DNA of 64,000 nt. Origin: Phallus indusiatus (lineage: Eukaryota > Basidiomycota > Agaricomycetes > Phallales > Phallaceae). Location of the stretch: the NCBI GenBank assembly GCA_027605045.1, contig JAQFWX010000159.1:1-64000 (forward strand), given 5' to 3'. Shown in pieces: positions 23,336-34,945 of the stretch; within the stretch, counting starts at the first letter, position 1, and each line of letters begins with the position of its first letter. The translations under genes and the position numbers were made by a program. A model generated the notes under the pieces. The model saw only the letters and a list, made by a program, of their open reading frames with translations, was not told where the DNA came from and ran no database searches.

Positions 23336-24837
23336 TCACCGAAGGGCGTTGAATGCGTCATCCCACAAATCGCGTTGTCCCCATACCCCAGTGACAGCGG
23401 CTACGACCATCCAGCAGCCCACCTCACCCATATAAGAAGTCTAGAAGAATCTCACAATGAATAAAGATATCACTCAGTCAGGAAACAATATAAATTTCAC
23501 CTGAGATTTCGTAGAAAGTCGATCCTCTCGGTCTAATCGCTCTTCTTTTATGAGTCTAAATATTTCCCTGACCAATTTTCTCAAAAAACTGATCTCGTCG
23601 CTGGTAAGGTGTGAATCAAGCTGTGTCAGCAGAGCAAAAATCCAGCGACCGTGCCTCGGAGTAAAGGCGTAGTTACGTTTCATATTAGAGTCCGGAGGTT
23701 CCGGCGGGGCAGGGAGGAATGTATTGTCAAAATGACCTTGAATCCATTGAGTAAAGTATTTAAGTAAGTGAACGACGAATTTCTTTAAATGTAATAGTAT
23801 GTTAGCGAGTCTTCGTCGGGGGTTTAACCTCACTTGGAAACTGACCTGATCCAGCCTTGCTAATAGTCGCGGCGTTGGCTCGCGTAACTCTAACACCCCA
23901 CCTTCAAGCTCCGGATTTGTTGATACCGAAATTGACCGCGTATTACTATTTTGGTCATAGCCGTCAATTCCTTCATCTAGGAGCAACCCTTCTTCGTCTT
24001 CGTTCCCTTCCGTTTGATACGTTAATTGCACATCTCCCTCTTCAGTATCATCCCAAGATAGAGCTTCCTCGTAGACAACGACAGGTTCCGCAATTCTAGC
24101 TTTCTTCTGGACTGAGTGACTGAGACTTTTTTCTTTCTTCTTTCCTTGGGTATTATGAAACTGGGAGCAGGGGACTCTTTCCCAATCAGCATCACCTCTG
24201 AAAAAAGCCCACCATCGATCACGATCGCGCATTGCGGGAATGTTCACAGGTGTGGTATCTGGTAAGGCTATATGAATGGTTGATTGACGCATATTCTGCG
24301 AAAAGGGGAAATAATTAGAAAACACGCGTGGAATTAGCACAAATTCAAATTAGCGCACATTTCTTAGATTTTTAAATCGTTCCTCGAAACATGCTCTCCA
24401 TTCTTCCGAAGGTATGATATCATCGTCTTTTGCATTTTTTTGATTATCAGTGTTAAGCGGAGCAGAAGGTACGTCCTGAGTTTGGTTGGTAGGGAAAGGA
24501 TTGCGAACTCTCGTCACCAGTGGCAGGCTTCGCTCTTCACGCCTAAGAAATCACCCTTAAGCTCTATGAATGATAAATACGATAACGGCGTTCAAATACC
24601 AACAGACCTGACGGTAAAGAGATACTCCATCCCATTTTGTGGGATACCCTCATAAGAGTTTGGTAAATTCGCCACAGGCAGCACAGCCGTTCCAAACTTG
24701 AACGGTTCCTCATCATCGTCCACATATCCGCTCGCGTTAAAGTCGGCATCAGCATCAGTTTCTTCGGCGTCACCGTCCTCTTCTCGCTTTCGTTTTCGCT
24801 GTCCATTGCTGTGGCTTAACGAGATCGACGATGTCAT
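23336..24837 (-). CDS. GEMIN2: Gemin2 / SIP1 homologue, snRNP assembly factor
   Basis: Exons 24608-24837, 24359-24542, 23846-24295, 23501-23782 and 23336-23440 sum to 1,251 bases (416 residues) with all phases consistent. Conserved blocks: FGTAVLPVANLPNSYEGIPQ then NGMEYLFTVRREERSLP near the N-terminus; a middle WWAFFRGDADWERVP; an acidic low-complexity insert; HLLKYFTQWI, then HGRWIFALLTQLDSHLTSDE, and the hallmark CWMVVAAVTGVWGQRDLWDD at the C-terminus. Gemin2 binds the Sm D1/D2/F/E/G pentamer and is the most conserved part of the SMN complex that loads Sm rings on snRNAs. A basic stretch GQRKRKREE near residue 12 may be a nuclear signal. Two MluI-box sites lie just upstream of the start. 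Confidence 0.95.
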
Positions 24838-24876
24838 GGCGAGACTCCGAGTCGCGGTTTTCACGCGAATTGCGTG

Positions 24877-24892
24877 ACGCGTGACGCGTCAC
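24877..24892. promoter_or_regulatory. Double MluI cell-cycle box within a palindrome, upstream of Gemin2
   Basis: Two ACGCGT hexamers lie at 24877-24882 and 24884-24889; the second is centred in the perfect 12-base palindrome GTGACGCGTCAC (24881-24892). The sites are about 40-50 bases upstream of the Gemin2 ATG. ACGCGT is the known MBF (Mbp1/Swi6) site of fungal G1/S genes. Function here is inferred. Confidence 0.5.
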
Positions 24893-25096
24893 ATATACCT
24901 CATTCATGCTTTTCGACCGGCACGAATTTAAATATGATGATGTATGTATGTATATTATGTGACTAGGATACATAAAATGCTAGACGTTACACTAGATGAT
25001 TGGTGGAGATTAATCGGAAGTATGTCAGAATATATAAATCGTAACAAAAGAAGATGAGCATCAAGGAAACGTAACGAAATCAAAACGAAATCAGCG

Positions 25097-26592
25097 TCAT
25101 GTTTTGCTATGATGATTTTTCCCTTCCAACAGGGTGCTGGGAACGATAGATGGTGTAGCAGATGAACCCGAGTCAGTGGGCGGCACCCCCAATTGTCCTT
25201 GCAAACCGCTTTCTAAATCGTGATTCGGCAGCCAAGACATATCTATGGGATCAGTAAAGGCAGGACCTTCATTAGTCGTACCCTCTCCGGGGACATATAA
25301 CCCCGCATTTACAAGTGATTGTCGACTATTGAGATTAGCGAGAACTGTATTAGAATATCTAAAATCTTTGGTTGAGGGCCAAAAGATTACGCAGTAGTTT
25401 GAACGCCTACAATTTTCCCAGTATGAAAAACCTACAGATATAGTATATGTGAGAAAGGACATGAGAATAACGAAAATAATAGGGGTGATGGTTACTACGT
25501 ACGGGGTATCTTGCAAATTGTTTAACGTGAAGCCAAAGAAAAACCTAGCTGGATTAAAGCGCAACATGCAGTAAATGCCCCCGTCTGGACGGATTGATTG
25601 ATTAAACGAGTCAGTAGCGCACGCGTGGATCTTATGTTCGTATTTGATTTTGATTTCCTAATCTGTGACACAAGCAAAATGAGTTTAATAATCTCAAGCC
25701 AGTAAAATTTTTCGTAAGCCTACATAAAATATCATTCCACCGGCGATTAGTATATCACAAGCAGCGCTGGAGGCGAGCCATACGGCAAACGCGTCAAATG
25801 TTGACAATTTCATTGAGTCAGTGAGTTGTGAAGCCAATACTTGGCTAGCACCTGCGAGCGCGGCGAGAAACTGAGCAAAAGCGATCTGAGACGGAAGGGG
25901 TATCCGTTAAAATCCGAACCAATGATGGAGAAACTGACCGCTACATACCGCGACAATCAAACCACTAACAATCACATTTTTACTGAACACCCATAGCCGT
26001 CGAGCGAAGAAGATTTGGGCAAGATAGGCAGCTGTAATGAATTAACTAGCTGACGTGACCGCTGAGGGCACGCACTTACTTAAAGCAGTGAGAATAATGG
26101 CTACTGAAAAACTCCAGGGAGCAGCCATTAAAGTTGCAGGATTTCCCCATCCAGACACCATGAATAACCAGGTTGCGTTGGTTGAAATAGCCGTGTCAGC
26201 ACACTCGAGGATCAGAAGTGACAATACTGAACATAGGAAAAATGCGGTGCTGCACTGGATAAAGAAGTCCACTATTTACCTAGAAGTTTGATCATCCGAC
26301 GATCCTTAGGATACCATTGAAAATATAAGTCTGCACTGGTGTTATTATCAAACGATAATGACACAGAAGAAGCAAAACATACAAATTTGCAACACCACTA
26401 CTCCAAAAAGACCCCAGCTCATTAAACTTCCCAACAGCTAGAGAGACGTACAAAGTGAAATTTGAAGCATATGAGCTCAAAGACCTACAATGGGACCCAA
26501 ACTAAATAGTTTCCAAAATATTTGAAAACCTGATTTCGAGGAGATGTGTATGAAACTCACATGAGATTTAAATTTTCTTGGGATGTGCTCAT
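25097..26592 (-). CDS. DUF6534 seven-helix membrane protein, copy C, with apparent frameshift
   Basis: Ten exons: 26561-26592, 26489-26501, 26383-26437, 26280-26330, 26080-26226, 25949-26031, 25724-25885, 25503-25662, 25411-25431 and 25097-25358. The start MSTSQENLNL plus the 13-base micro-exon gives LILGPI; then LLGSLMSWGLFGVVVLQI, LYFQWYPKDRRMIKLL, SLLILECADTAISTNATWLF, IFFARRLWVF, VWLASSAACDILIAGGMIFY, TRLINQSVQTGAFTACCALI, PFFILGKLYSNTVLANLNSR. Exon lengths sum to 986, one base short of whole codons. In exon 8 the frame reading ALIQLGF must shift by one base to reach the conserved TLNNLQDTP, next to a run of five A on the plus strand at 25539-25543. This is a recent inactivating deletion, a read error, or an unusually short 35-base intron. 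Family function unknown. Confidence 0.85.
26489..26501 (-). other. 13-base micro-exon of DUF6534 copy C
   Basis: TTTGGGTCCCATT on the minus strand between a TATTTAG acceptor and a GTAGGT donor; it supplies LGPI, at the same position and length as in copy B. Confidence 0.85.
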
Positions 26593-28757
26593 TTCTTGCC
26601 AACAAGGACTCTAAGAGCAGCTGGGATGGTGGTCATCGACGCGCAAGAGCAGCGGAAGATAAGGGTAGTGGAAGATGAAACGAAGAAAGAAAATTTGGTA
26701 AATTTATTGAATTCTTATTAGATTCTCAAGGAATCGAGAATTGTCGGATCACACGTGGCCGTGGCCTTCTAGGCGAGTTCAGCATCCGGCGATTCGAGAC
26801 CTGAACCTTCTTTCAATTTTCTCCCACTCTCAACGGGTCTGTTGTAAACTTAGTGTTTCGGGAGTTTTCCGATGTCTAATAAGAGATAGGGTAATCTCTG
26901 ATCATCTCCCATTGAATTCACCGCTGCGCTTTTGAAATGAAAATTTCCGAAAGTGGTAAACTTTCCTGGGAAGTTGCGACAGGGTGATGTGAGCGGACAT
27001 GGAGGTCATTCACCACGAGTTGTCTACTATGTCGTCAACATGGGAGCCGGGATGCTTTTACGTAGCCCTCTATTAATTTGTTCGTTGTCGAGCTTGTCGA
27101 GGTTAAAAAAAAATCTTTAGTCGAAGTGTTGCTATTGGTCAACGGTACCCTGACTAATTTCAAAACAAAGCCAAACAAATTCTCTCAATCTCAAAACTCT
27201 CAACACGAGCTTCAAATACAACGCAGCAATCCGTAAATAAAAAACCAAGGAACAATCCATCCGTCATAGCTGATTGTGGCGTTGATGCAAAGTTAGAAAT
27301 ATTCTCTCGTCTTCTCATGCTACTTGTCATTTTTCAGCTTACTGTGTATGTGGATCCTGTCGGCATTGAAATTCCTTGAAGACACCTCACAATCAAGTCC
27401 AACTATGTAATCTGTGATAGCAGACCCGATTGATGTGGCAGAACTATGACCCAAATATATTGGGGATGATGAAAATCGTGATGCACAATCTGAGCCGGTA
27501 TCGTACCATCAGTGTGTAGACTGCTGCCCCAGATTGCATCCGAGTGTTGTCCGATTCAATAACGGCGTAATATTTTCTGCGGCATAGGCTACATTTTTGT
27601 CCTCCGTTTTCTATGTTTCACCAAGGTACGCCGTAACATCCAAAAACTGGTCCCAAGCTCTTGGGAAACCAACAGTTGAATTGTACCCATAGGTGCCACT
27701 GACGCTGAAAAAGTAGGCTTCCACGACTCAATGGCTTTTGTGGCTTTATTTTCTCTCTATATGACATTGTCAATGCTATACATGAATATTCCTATATGCT
27801 GGGATCGCATTGCATCATACGTCCGAGAAGCACCTATTATCTTCGTCATGTCATAGTGAAACATGAACATATCGATGTCGAAAAACAGGTATCAACTGCT
27901 TATAATGGATGTATGTTGATACTACTGCTCCGTATTTGTGTCTAGTAGGAGCATGTAGGAGTACAAAACCCGGGCCGAGAAAAATCAGATATCATTAGAT
28001 GTTATCAATCAGTGATAGAATATGACGTTCGGGTATGCCTGATACTATGTACATGGTTAACTATCTATGGTATGTGTATATCACGTCGTCTTGGCGAGAT
28101 ATGAGATCCTGATATACTGTATTTTTAAAATGGTCGATTCTCCATTTATTCTTCTACCTAATTCCCGTTTTGTGCCCATGGGGTGGGCTCACGAATACTG
28201 ATTCGCTCTTATATTTTTATGTCGAATTCTCAGAGATATCAACGGACCCATTGTACATATTCACTAGAAGGAATCCTACTTTCAGGAACCAATAACAATA
28301 GAATTTCTCAGAGAGTCGACATCGCTTGAGTTTATAAGGTACGTTGGGAATACGCTCCAAACTTCTCACATATTTTATTGCAGAGCGACCGGGAGCAAAG
28401 GATTCCAAGTTTTTTTCTATCAAAAAGGCTTGGACAAATATATTTTTTATGCATATGCATAGTATTCTGACAGTAAACCCGAGGCGGATCGCACAAGCGT
28501 AAAGGCGTACTCATATATATGGAGCTCAAGCAAGAATCACTAGTCGTTACATATGTAAAATTGCCTCTTCCGACCCAAGAAAGCCTGGCTTTTATACGCA
28601 GTTGGCTTTAGCCGACGGACACTTCCGACGTGCGCGTGACACCAGACAGACACGCGCGTCGCGTAACGTGTTCTATTAAATATATCCGCGCTACCCGACA
28701 CAACACGCGATTTCATTCAGCTCCACGTGCGCTCATCCGCTCACAACATCAACAACA
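26593..28757. other. Gene-poor stretch of about 2.1 kb
   Basis: No supported coding region, repeat or RNA gene. The right end, about 28620-28740, is rich in CG and near-matches to the MluI box (ACGCGC, GCGCGT) just before the gene starting at 28758. Confidence 0.5.
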
Positions 28758-29521
28758 ATGATACCGTCAACGCCATCTCCTTCAAAGAAACATTATTCTA
28801 CACAGCACAGAGATGAGCAAGACGCGGCGGAACGCGTATGGATCCGTGGTGTTCTAGAAAGAAATCCGAATCCGCAGGCTGCGGACACGTCGAGCATTGA
28901 CGTTCAGCTTCAACTACAATCGTTACTGAGGAATGTAGGATCTAGGGTTCGCAAAAGTACATTGTTTGCTACGCGTTAAACCTTCAACTTCAGCTAATTT
29001 CGTCTTGATCACGTTCCTCAGGTGTAACCGAAGGTTATAACACTCCTCCAACAGCTTTATCTACACCGTACGCGTCACCTACAAAGGACCATAGTAAAAC
29101 GAATCTAGAGCCTAGTGTTTCCTCTCCGCAACGCCCACCGGAAACGCAAGATCGTGTCTTTACAAGTTCAAAGGATATCCTGCGATCGGTCTACTCCCAA
29201 GGTTATTCAACTCCAAAGTGTCCCCCTCCGAAGAAACGTGGTCGCTCTTACGATTATGACGAGCCAGAAGACAAGGGAAACGCTGAACATGAGGAAGACG
29301 ACCGTATCGACATCGATCTTCCGGAGGTGCTTACACGTACCGGCTCGCACCGAATTATCAAACCACTTCCATTCCGACTAACCCAAGCGCGCCCTAACGC
29401 CTCATGTACGAACACAGCAGTAAACGACGATCCGTTCTCCACACCCCAAGAAATGTCTTCCGAGTCGACAGAGATGGAAACTTGTATCGAACTTATGAAG
29501 GACGTCGTAAAGGTCCTATGA
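28758..29521 (+). CDS. Uncharacterised, mostly disordered nuclear-type protein
   Basis: Two exons, 28758-28956 and 29022-29521, sum to 699 bases (232 residues). The start has a good context (aacaacaATG). The N-terminus MIPSTPSPSKKHYSTQ is followed by a predicted helix (DEQDAAERVWIRGVLERNP, IDVQLQLQSLLRNVGSRVRK). The rest is Ser/Thr/Pro-rich with many S/T-P sites (YNTPPTALSTPYASPTK, YSTPKCPPP) and a basic patch PPPKKRGRSYDYDEPED that could be a nuclear localisation signal. The S/T-P density fits a cyclin-dependent kinase target, which is inference. I do not recognise the family. Confidence 0.7.
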
Positions 29522-30265
29522 TGTGGTAGGAGACACGTAATCCCGACTACCGAGTCATGGTTAGCAGCAAGTTGCAAGAATTATTTAGAATTTATGGATG
29601 GATTGGAACCTGCATGGACATTCTCATGGATTGTATTCTCAAACTATAAACATATTTATTCGGTGTTCATCCTCACCTTTGCTTTTACCGCTCTGTCGTG
29701 CTAAATATCATTATTACACGCTATGCCATACTGCATTTCTTTTTTTACAAAAATATTATACAACGCGATATAGTCGCTGTGACTTTACAGTATGCATATG
29801 CTTGAAGGCTTATGGCCTTGTCGTCTTCAGCCGCAAGCGTGGGTCGGTTCCAAAATGGAGAAATCAGACTCCTAGAAGATCCAAATATCTTTCTTAAACA
29901 CTTTCCTACGTTTTTATCTAATCTTTACCAAAACCTTCGTTTAGATGGGTTTATATCCTTGATCATGATGTGCCAGTAGGGGATGGTTGCCTAGTCGCAG
30001 TGGATGACCCTGGGAAGGTATTGCGAGCGGCTGATGAACCAAGTCTATATCAAGCCTCCCTATTTGAAGTCTTCGGCCATCTCCCGCACTTGCTTCACGA
30101 AAGTGAAGTTTCCAATAGTCGTCGTTCTTGGAGAGTGATTAGGACAGCTGACTAAGCGAGCGCTGACTCGTTCACCGCAAACCGCGGTTACTCGTTGTCA
30201 TCATAGCAACAATTAGAGTTGTCTCATTAGATTACTTTCTATCACAGGCTCATAAAAACTCTCCG
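29522..30265. other. Intergenic upstream of ARP3
   Basis: About 740 bases containing the ARP3 promoter. A plus-strand frame at 29970-30155 has no ATG, domain or conserved splice context and is not called. Confidence 0.5.
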
Positions 30266-32024
30266 ATGTCGTTGGCCCCTGTAATATGTGATAATGGCAC
30301 GGGATACTCAAAGATTGGGTACGTTGTAACCTTTGATATTCTTTCTCTCAGAACGTGAGCGACTTATCGATTATGACAGATTTGCGGGAAATTCAGATCC
30401 TTCCTTGTAAGTTTATAAATTTCTTGAATCTCTATGTTTTCTCACCACTTTCTACCAGCGTATTTCCTACTGCCATTGCGACTCGAGACACACAGTCAAC
30501 AGGACGAGGACCGCCTCTTCCCTCAAAACCTGGACATCTAGCCTCCAAGCGTGGTATTGAAGATCTGGATTTCTACATCGGTGATGAGGCGTTGGCAAAT
30601 TCTAAAAGCTATGGTCTTCATTATCCAATCCGTCATGGGACTATTGACAACTGGGATTTGATGGAACGATATTGGGAGCAGTGTATATTCAAGTACTTGC
30701 GCTGCGAGCCTGAAGACCACTACTTCCTTCTGGTAAATATCGTTACCAATTTCTTTGTATTTAATATAGTGCACTTTTTTAACCGACTGCATTTGATAGA
30801 CTGAACCACCTCTCAACCCGCCTGAGAATCGAGAGAACACAGCAGAAATCTTCTTCGAATCGTTCAACATTCAAGGATTATACATCGCTGTTCAGGCAGT
30901 TCTTGCTCTCGCCGCATCATGGCCCTCTAACAAAAACTCAGATCGAACTCTCACAGGGACTGTCATAGATTCAGGAGATGGTGTTACGCACGTTATTCCC
31001 TGCGCAGACGGCTACGTAATCGGCAGTGCGATCAAGCACATTCCAATTGCAGGACGAGACATCACAAACCATGTCCTTAACTTGCTGCGAGAGCGTGGCG
31101 ACGCCGCAGCGATTCCCACAGAAGAGCAGCTGAAGATTGCTGCCCATATTAAGGAGAATTATAGCTACGTCTGCCAGGATATCGTGCGAGAGTTTAAGAA
31201 GTACGATGCCAATCCTCGGGACAATATTCAGCGCTTTGAGGGTGTACATTCCGTTACTGGGCGGGTCAGTCATCCGTAGTTGTTTCCTTTCTGACCGTGT
31301 CCAAAGTTGGCTCATTCTTTTTCTTCTCTCGTTGATCACATCGATTAGAAATATTCTGTTGACGTCGGATACGAACGGTTTTTGGCACCGGAAATCTTCT
31401 TCAATCCCGAAATCTACTCTTCGGACTTTTTGACTCCTCTCCCTGAAATCGTGGATGGAGTCATACAAGCGTCGCCTATTGATGTCAGAAGAGGCCTGTA
31501 CAAGGTATTGTTAAGCATCATGCTACAGTAGCGGAAACGTTACTAAAGTGCTCTTTTGTTAGAACATTGTACTATCAGGAGGATCAACCATGTTCGACCA
31601 CTTTGGACAGCGGTTGAAACGGGATCTGAAGAACATCGTTGATCAACGCATTACAACGAGCGAAGCACTCAGCAGCTCCAAGGTACAATCTAACTGTTGT
31701 TGGAGTACGTATGAGAGACTGACATAACCATAGTCATCTGGTGTCGAGGTCAACGTTATCAGCCACAAACGTCAACGGTGAGTATACTGATATTTTTGCG
31801 TTAGACTTGAACTGATGAGCATCATGTCGAAAGATACGCCGTCTGGTTCGGTGGATCTTTATTGGGGTCGTTGGTATGTCATAGTGCTGCATCTGATAGT
31901 CACAATTCTCATCTTCTTTTCCTCATAGCCCAACTTCGCATCATACTGTCACACGAAGGCGGAATACGAAGAAGTTGGACCCAGCATCTGCAGAAGATAC
32001 GCGATTTTCGGAAGTGTCAATTAA
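30266..32024 (+). CDS. ARP3: Actin-related protein 3 (Arp2/3 complex)
   Basis: Nine exons, 30266-30318, 30380-30406, 30459-30732, 30800-31264, 31349-31504, 31563-31682, 31734-31777, 31834-31873 and 31929-32024, sum to 1,275 bases, 424 residues. The start [20 protein letters not shown] then GNSDPSFVFPTAIA is the Arp3 phosphate-1 loop. Further landmarks: [47 protein letters not shown] (phosphate-2), [32 protein letters not shown] and the typical C-terminal [17 protein letters not shown]. Arp3 with Arp2 forms the template for branched actin filaments in endocytic patches and hyphal tips. Length and all blocks are normal. It ends 158 bases from the convergent PMI gene. Confidence 0.98.
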
Positions 32025-32182
32025 TGTAAACCACTTGTAATGTAAATGAAACATCTATACATTAAGTTCCGTGTACTTGCTATTTTTAAGGATGTTCAAA
32101 ACAGAAGATATTTATACATTATATACACATCATTTTGGTGATTGAATCACTTCCGACCGTCCTTGATACCGCTCCACGTCCT

Positions 32183-33509
32183 TCAAGTACAAATAGCCCA
32201 GGAGATCTCAGCCTCCCGTCCTTTGGTGATCATTACCTCGATCTGATGCTGTGGTGGGATGAAAACTACTCCACCCTTCCCTAACATATCATGCTCTCTA
32301 TATTCGCTTCTATTGAAAGCCGAAATAACGACTTCTCCCTCTAAGACAATCCCTACCGTCGGCCCTTCAATGGCGTTCAAGATCTCCTGTCTGTGATTCT
32401 CGTCGATATGCGTGTATAGGACTTGAAACTCTTTGATCGTAGTCGGATCATATGTGACGGTTCGACCCAGCTGCGCTCCCTGATATGACTGCGGGGCCAA
32501 AGCAAATGCATTGGCCGGTTTGAAGTTATCAGTGGTGAGCATTTTTGCAAACGTATTGACGTCTCTCTCGTTAGGAGGCACGAAAGCCACGTTAACGACA
32601 TTGTCGGATACCGCCATGCATTCGATGATGTCTCCGTGGATATAAGCATGAGCTTCGTCTGCGTTGATCAAAAGTGCTTGTCCCTTTTTCAATGACACGT
32701 AATTCATCAGCAATGGGGCTACCAAAACGCCGGGATCGTCTTGATACTGCATATACAGCTCGCGGATGAGTCGCGTTTGTGTATCTTGCAGGTTTTCAGT
32801 GCGGTCAATGAGACTTATAATCAGGGGCTTTATCTCTCCAGGAGAACGAGAAAGAATGGAGGAAATGATTTTCTTGGCTGAATTGAAGTCATACACTCGG
32901 ACAGGCTCGCCTACGGCTTCAGCTAATTCGGGAGTCTCGTTGAATATCTTCCTAATGTGCTCGATTGGTTTGAATCCCACGAATGCGCTGAAATCACCCA
33001 ACGCAAGAGCGATTTCTGGTTTATGGTTCACATCGACGAAGCTTCCTGGATCTTTGTTATGAAGCCCCTCAGCAAGGGATTTGTCTGGGTGTGCCTGGAG
33101 AGGAAGCGCTTTCGCGATGGAAAGCACTTTGAAAAGAAAGGGTAACTCGGGTTTTTGAGAGGAAATGTCTCGTCCCGATGTTTTGGAGAATTTGGATAAA
33201 ACCGCAGGTCCTATGAAGGTATTTGGACTCGAAGCCAGTAGGGAAGCAAGCGTTTTATCTGGTTGCTCATAGAGATACGAGGGACCATTTGGATGAGTCC
33301 CCATCCAGACCTATCAAATACTCATCAATCAATCCTTTTTCTTGGATGCATTGTACGATAAAATAACTCGCCTCTGCATAACTTTTGCCTTCCTGTATGT
33401 TGTAGTCAGGACCGCAAGCCGCAGGTATAAGTTTAGCCACCAAGGAATCCTTCGAATCTTTTCCCCAATCGTAAGTTTGGACCGAACATTTGAGACGATA
33501 AAGTGACAT
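32183..33509 (-). CDS. PMI40: Mannose-6-phosphate isomerase (type I PMI)
   Basis: Two exons, 33372-33509 and 32183-33310, give 1,266 bases (421 residues). The start MSLYRLKCSVQTYDWGK is typical; an in-frame ATG nine codons earlier (33536) is possible. Type I PMI landmarks: YAEVWMGTHPNGPS, LPFLFKVLSIAKALPLQAHP (zinc ligands Gln/His), NHKPEIALAL (Glu ligand), ALLINADEAHAYIHGDIIEC (His ligand and catalytic region), and a C-terminal cupin AISWAIC-like end. The enzyme interconverts fructose-6-P and mannose-6-P and supplies GDP-mannose for glycosylation and wall mannan. Intron 1 begins with GC (GAG|GCGAGT); no GT donor preserves the frame, so it is a GC-AG intron. Confidence 0.97.
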
Positions 33510-33712
33510 TGCCGTTATAACTTTCGTATGGAGCATTTTACACTTCCATATACATGCATTTATAGAGTGTCGCCCATGATGTCATTCATCCCTCCAAGCT
33601 TCATGGAAGAATACTTGTGGTCATCCAATTAGCCGTGACATAGACGAAACAAAGATAGCTGAATAAAGCAAGGTTTGCTTCTTTTGGCGTATTAATACAA
33701 GCCTATACATAA

Positions 33713-34875
33713 CTAACTAACTAAAGCCAATCTTGACGATACCTCTACTTGAGCTTGAACCAAATTTGATATATACGAAATCATTAGGGTATCCTACGAC
33801 AAGTAAGATTACGGAAGGTTTTGAGCAGAAAAATAATAACGTACTTGTAAATGAGAATTGAAAAGCTCTTCCAATTTACCCTTGTCCATGCCAGATGTGC
33901 TGACGTTAAGCGTATCCAACAAGTATCGACCGACAGTGACATCACCTTCCACTTCGCCAGAGATGACAGAACGAACATAGGCTAGCACTCGATCTACCAT
34001 TTCACTTACTTGACGCAGTGAAGCCTCAAGCGTTGCCAAGTCTGATTCTAGTCCGATGGGTGTTGGTGATGCGGCGGCTTTGGTTAATAGATCGACTAAT
34101 CGAAAGCTCAAAGGAGGTAAGGAAATATGCTACGATGATTACTCACGGCTACTGTATTCAGCAGAATGGGAGCTAAGGTCACAAGGTATAGGAACGAAAA
34201 CTGCGTTTTCTGGTTTTGGGGTAACACCGACGGGTGAACTGAGATGAAGACAGATTAGTGCTAAGTAGGTGTCATGCTGAACAAGATAACAAACCTTGTG
34301 TAGGCTTTGACGCTGACTTGTTCTCCCTCTTGAAGGCCAGTGTCCATTGCGACGTGGACAGCGGGATAAGGTGCTGTCTCTTGTGAGTAAAAGTTGTGGA
34401 TTAGGGCAGAGTAGGTGTTCAGATTAGAGCCGGTCGAGTACCTTGAACCTATGAGATTCCGCTTTAAAGCAATGAGGAGATCACTTACCATCCTACGATG
34501 ACTTCTTTGGGGTTAACCTTTTGGTGCAGCTCGTATAAAGTACGATGATAGTCCATGTCCACGGCGACTTGTTCTACAGTCTCGCTATGCAAGACTGCAA
34601 AGGCGGTTTTCACTTCTATTGTATTTTCATTTCTGATACCGAGTAATGTTCCGATAACCCGCTCTTGACTCTCTTTTCTGCGTAAAAAGTGGTCGAGGAT
34701 GGAGAAGAGAGCTGCAGGGTGAATAGTCACAGATGAGAAGGTGCGGCTGATAAGTACATAGATTTTGTTAGAAAAGTCTCATTTGAGAAATTAAATTTAC
34801 TTACGGAGCTCCCGAATGCACCGATGATATAGGTTGCTGTAAATAAACAGCGGAAGTCTGTTGACTTAGAGGCAT
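33713..34875 (-). CDS. EIF3F: Translation initiation factor eIF3 subunit F (MPN domain)
   Basis: Six exons, 34805-34875, 34489-34746, 34295-34441, 34147-34238, 33845-34095 and 33713-33793, sum to 900 bases (299 residues). The N-terminus is short (MPLSQQTSAVYLQQPISSV), then the MPN domain VTIHPAALFSILDHFLRRKE, QERVIGTLLGIRNENTIEVK, GWYSTGSNLNTYSALIHNFY and YPAVHVAMDTGLQEG. The JAMM zinc ligands (ExnHxHx7SxxD) are absent, as in other eIF3f proteins, so it is a structural MPN. The C-terminal helices (LDLLTKAAASPTPIG, LATLEASLRQVSEMVDRVLA, LEELFNSHLQ) match the family. It is head-to-head with TOM7, 70 bases between start codons. Confidence 0.96.
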
Positions 34876-34945
34876 GCAGCAACGGCGGAGTGTCTTTTTT
34901 TCGTCTGTTTGAGCGCCTAACCAACTGCAATCTCAATCCACAGCC
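34876..34945. promoter_or_regulatory. 70-base shared divergent promoter of eIF3f and TOM7
   Basis: Only 70 bases separate the initiator codons of the two genes, so both promoters and both 5' leaders must overlap. No TATA box is evident. Confidence 0.6.

Noticed and set aside
29970..30155. Plus-strand frame upstream of ARP3
   Set aside because: Begins with a non-ATG codon, has no recognisable domain and lies in the ARP3 promoter region.
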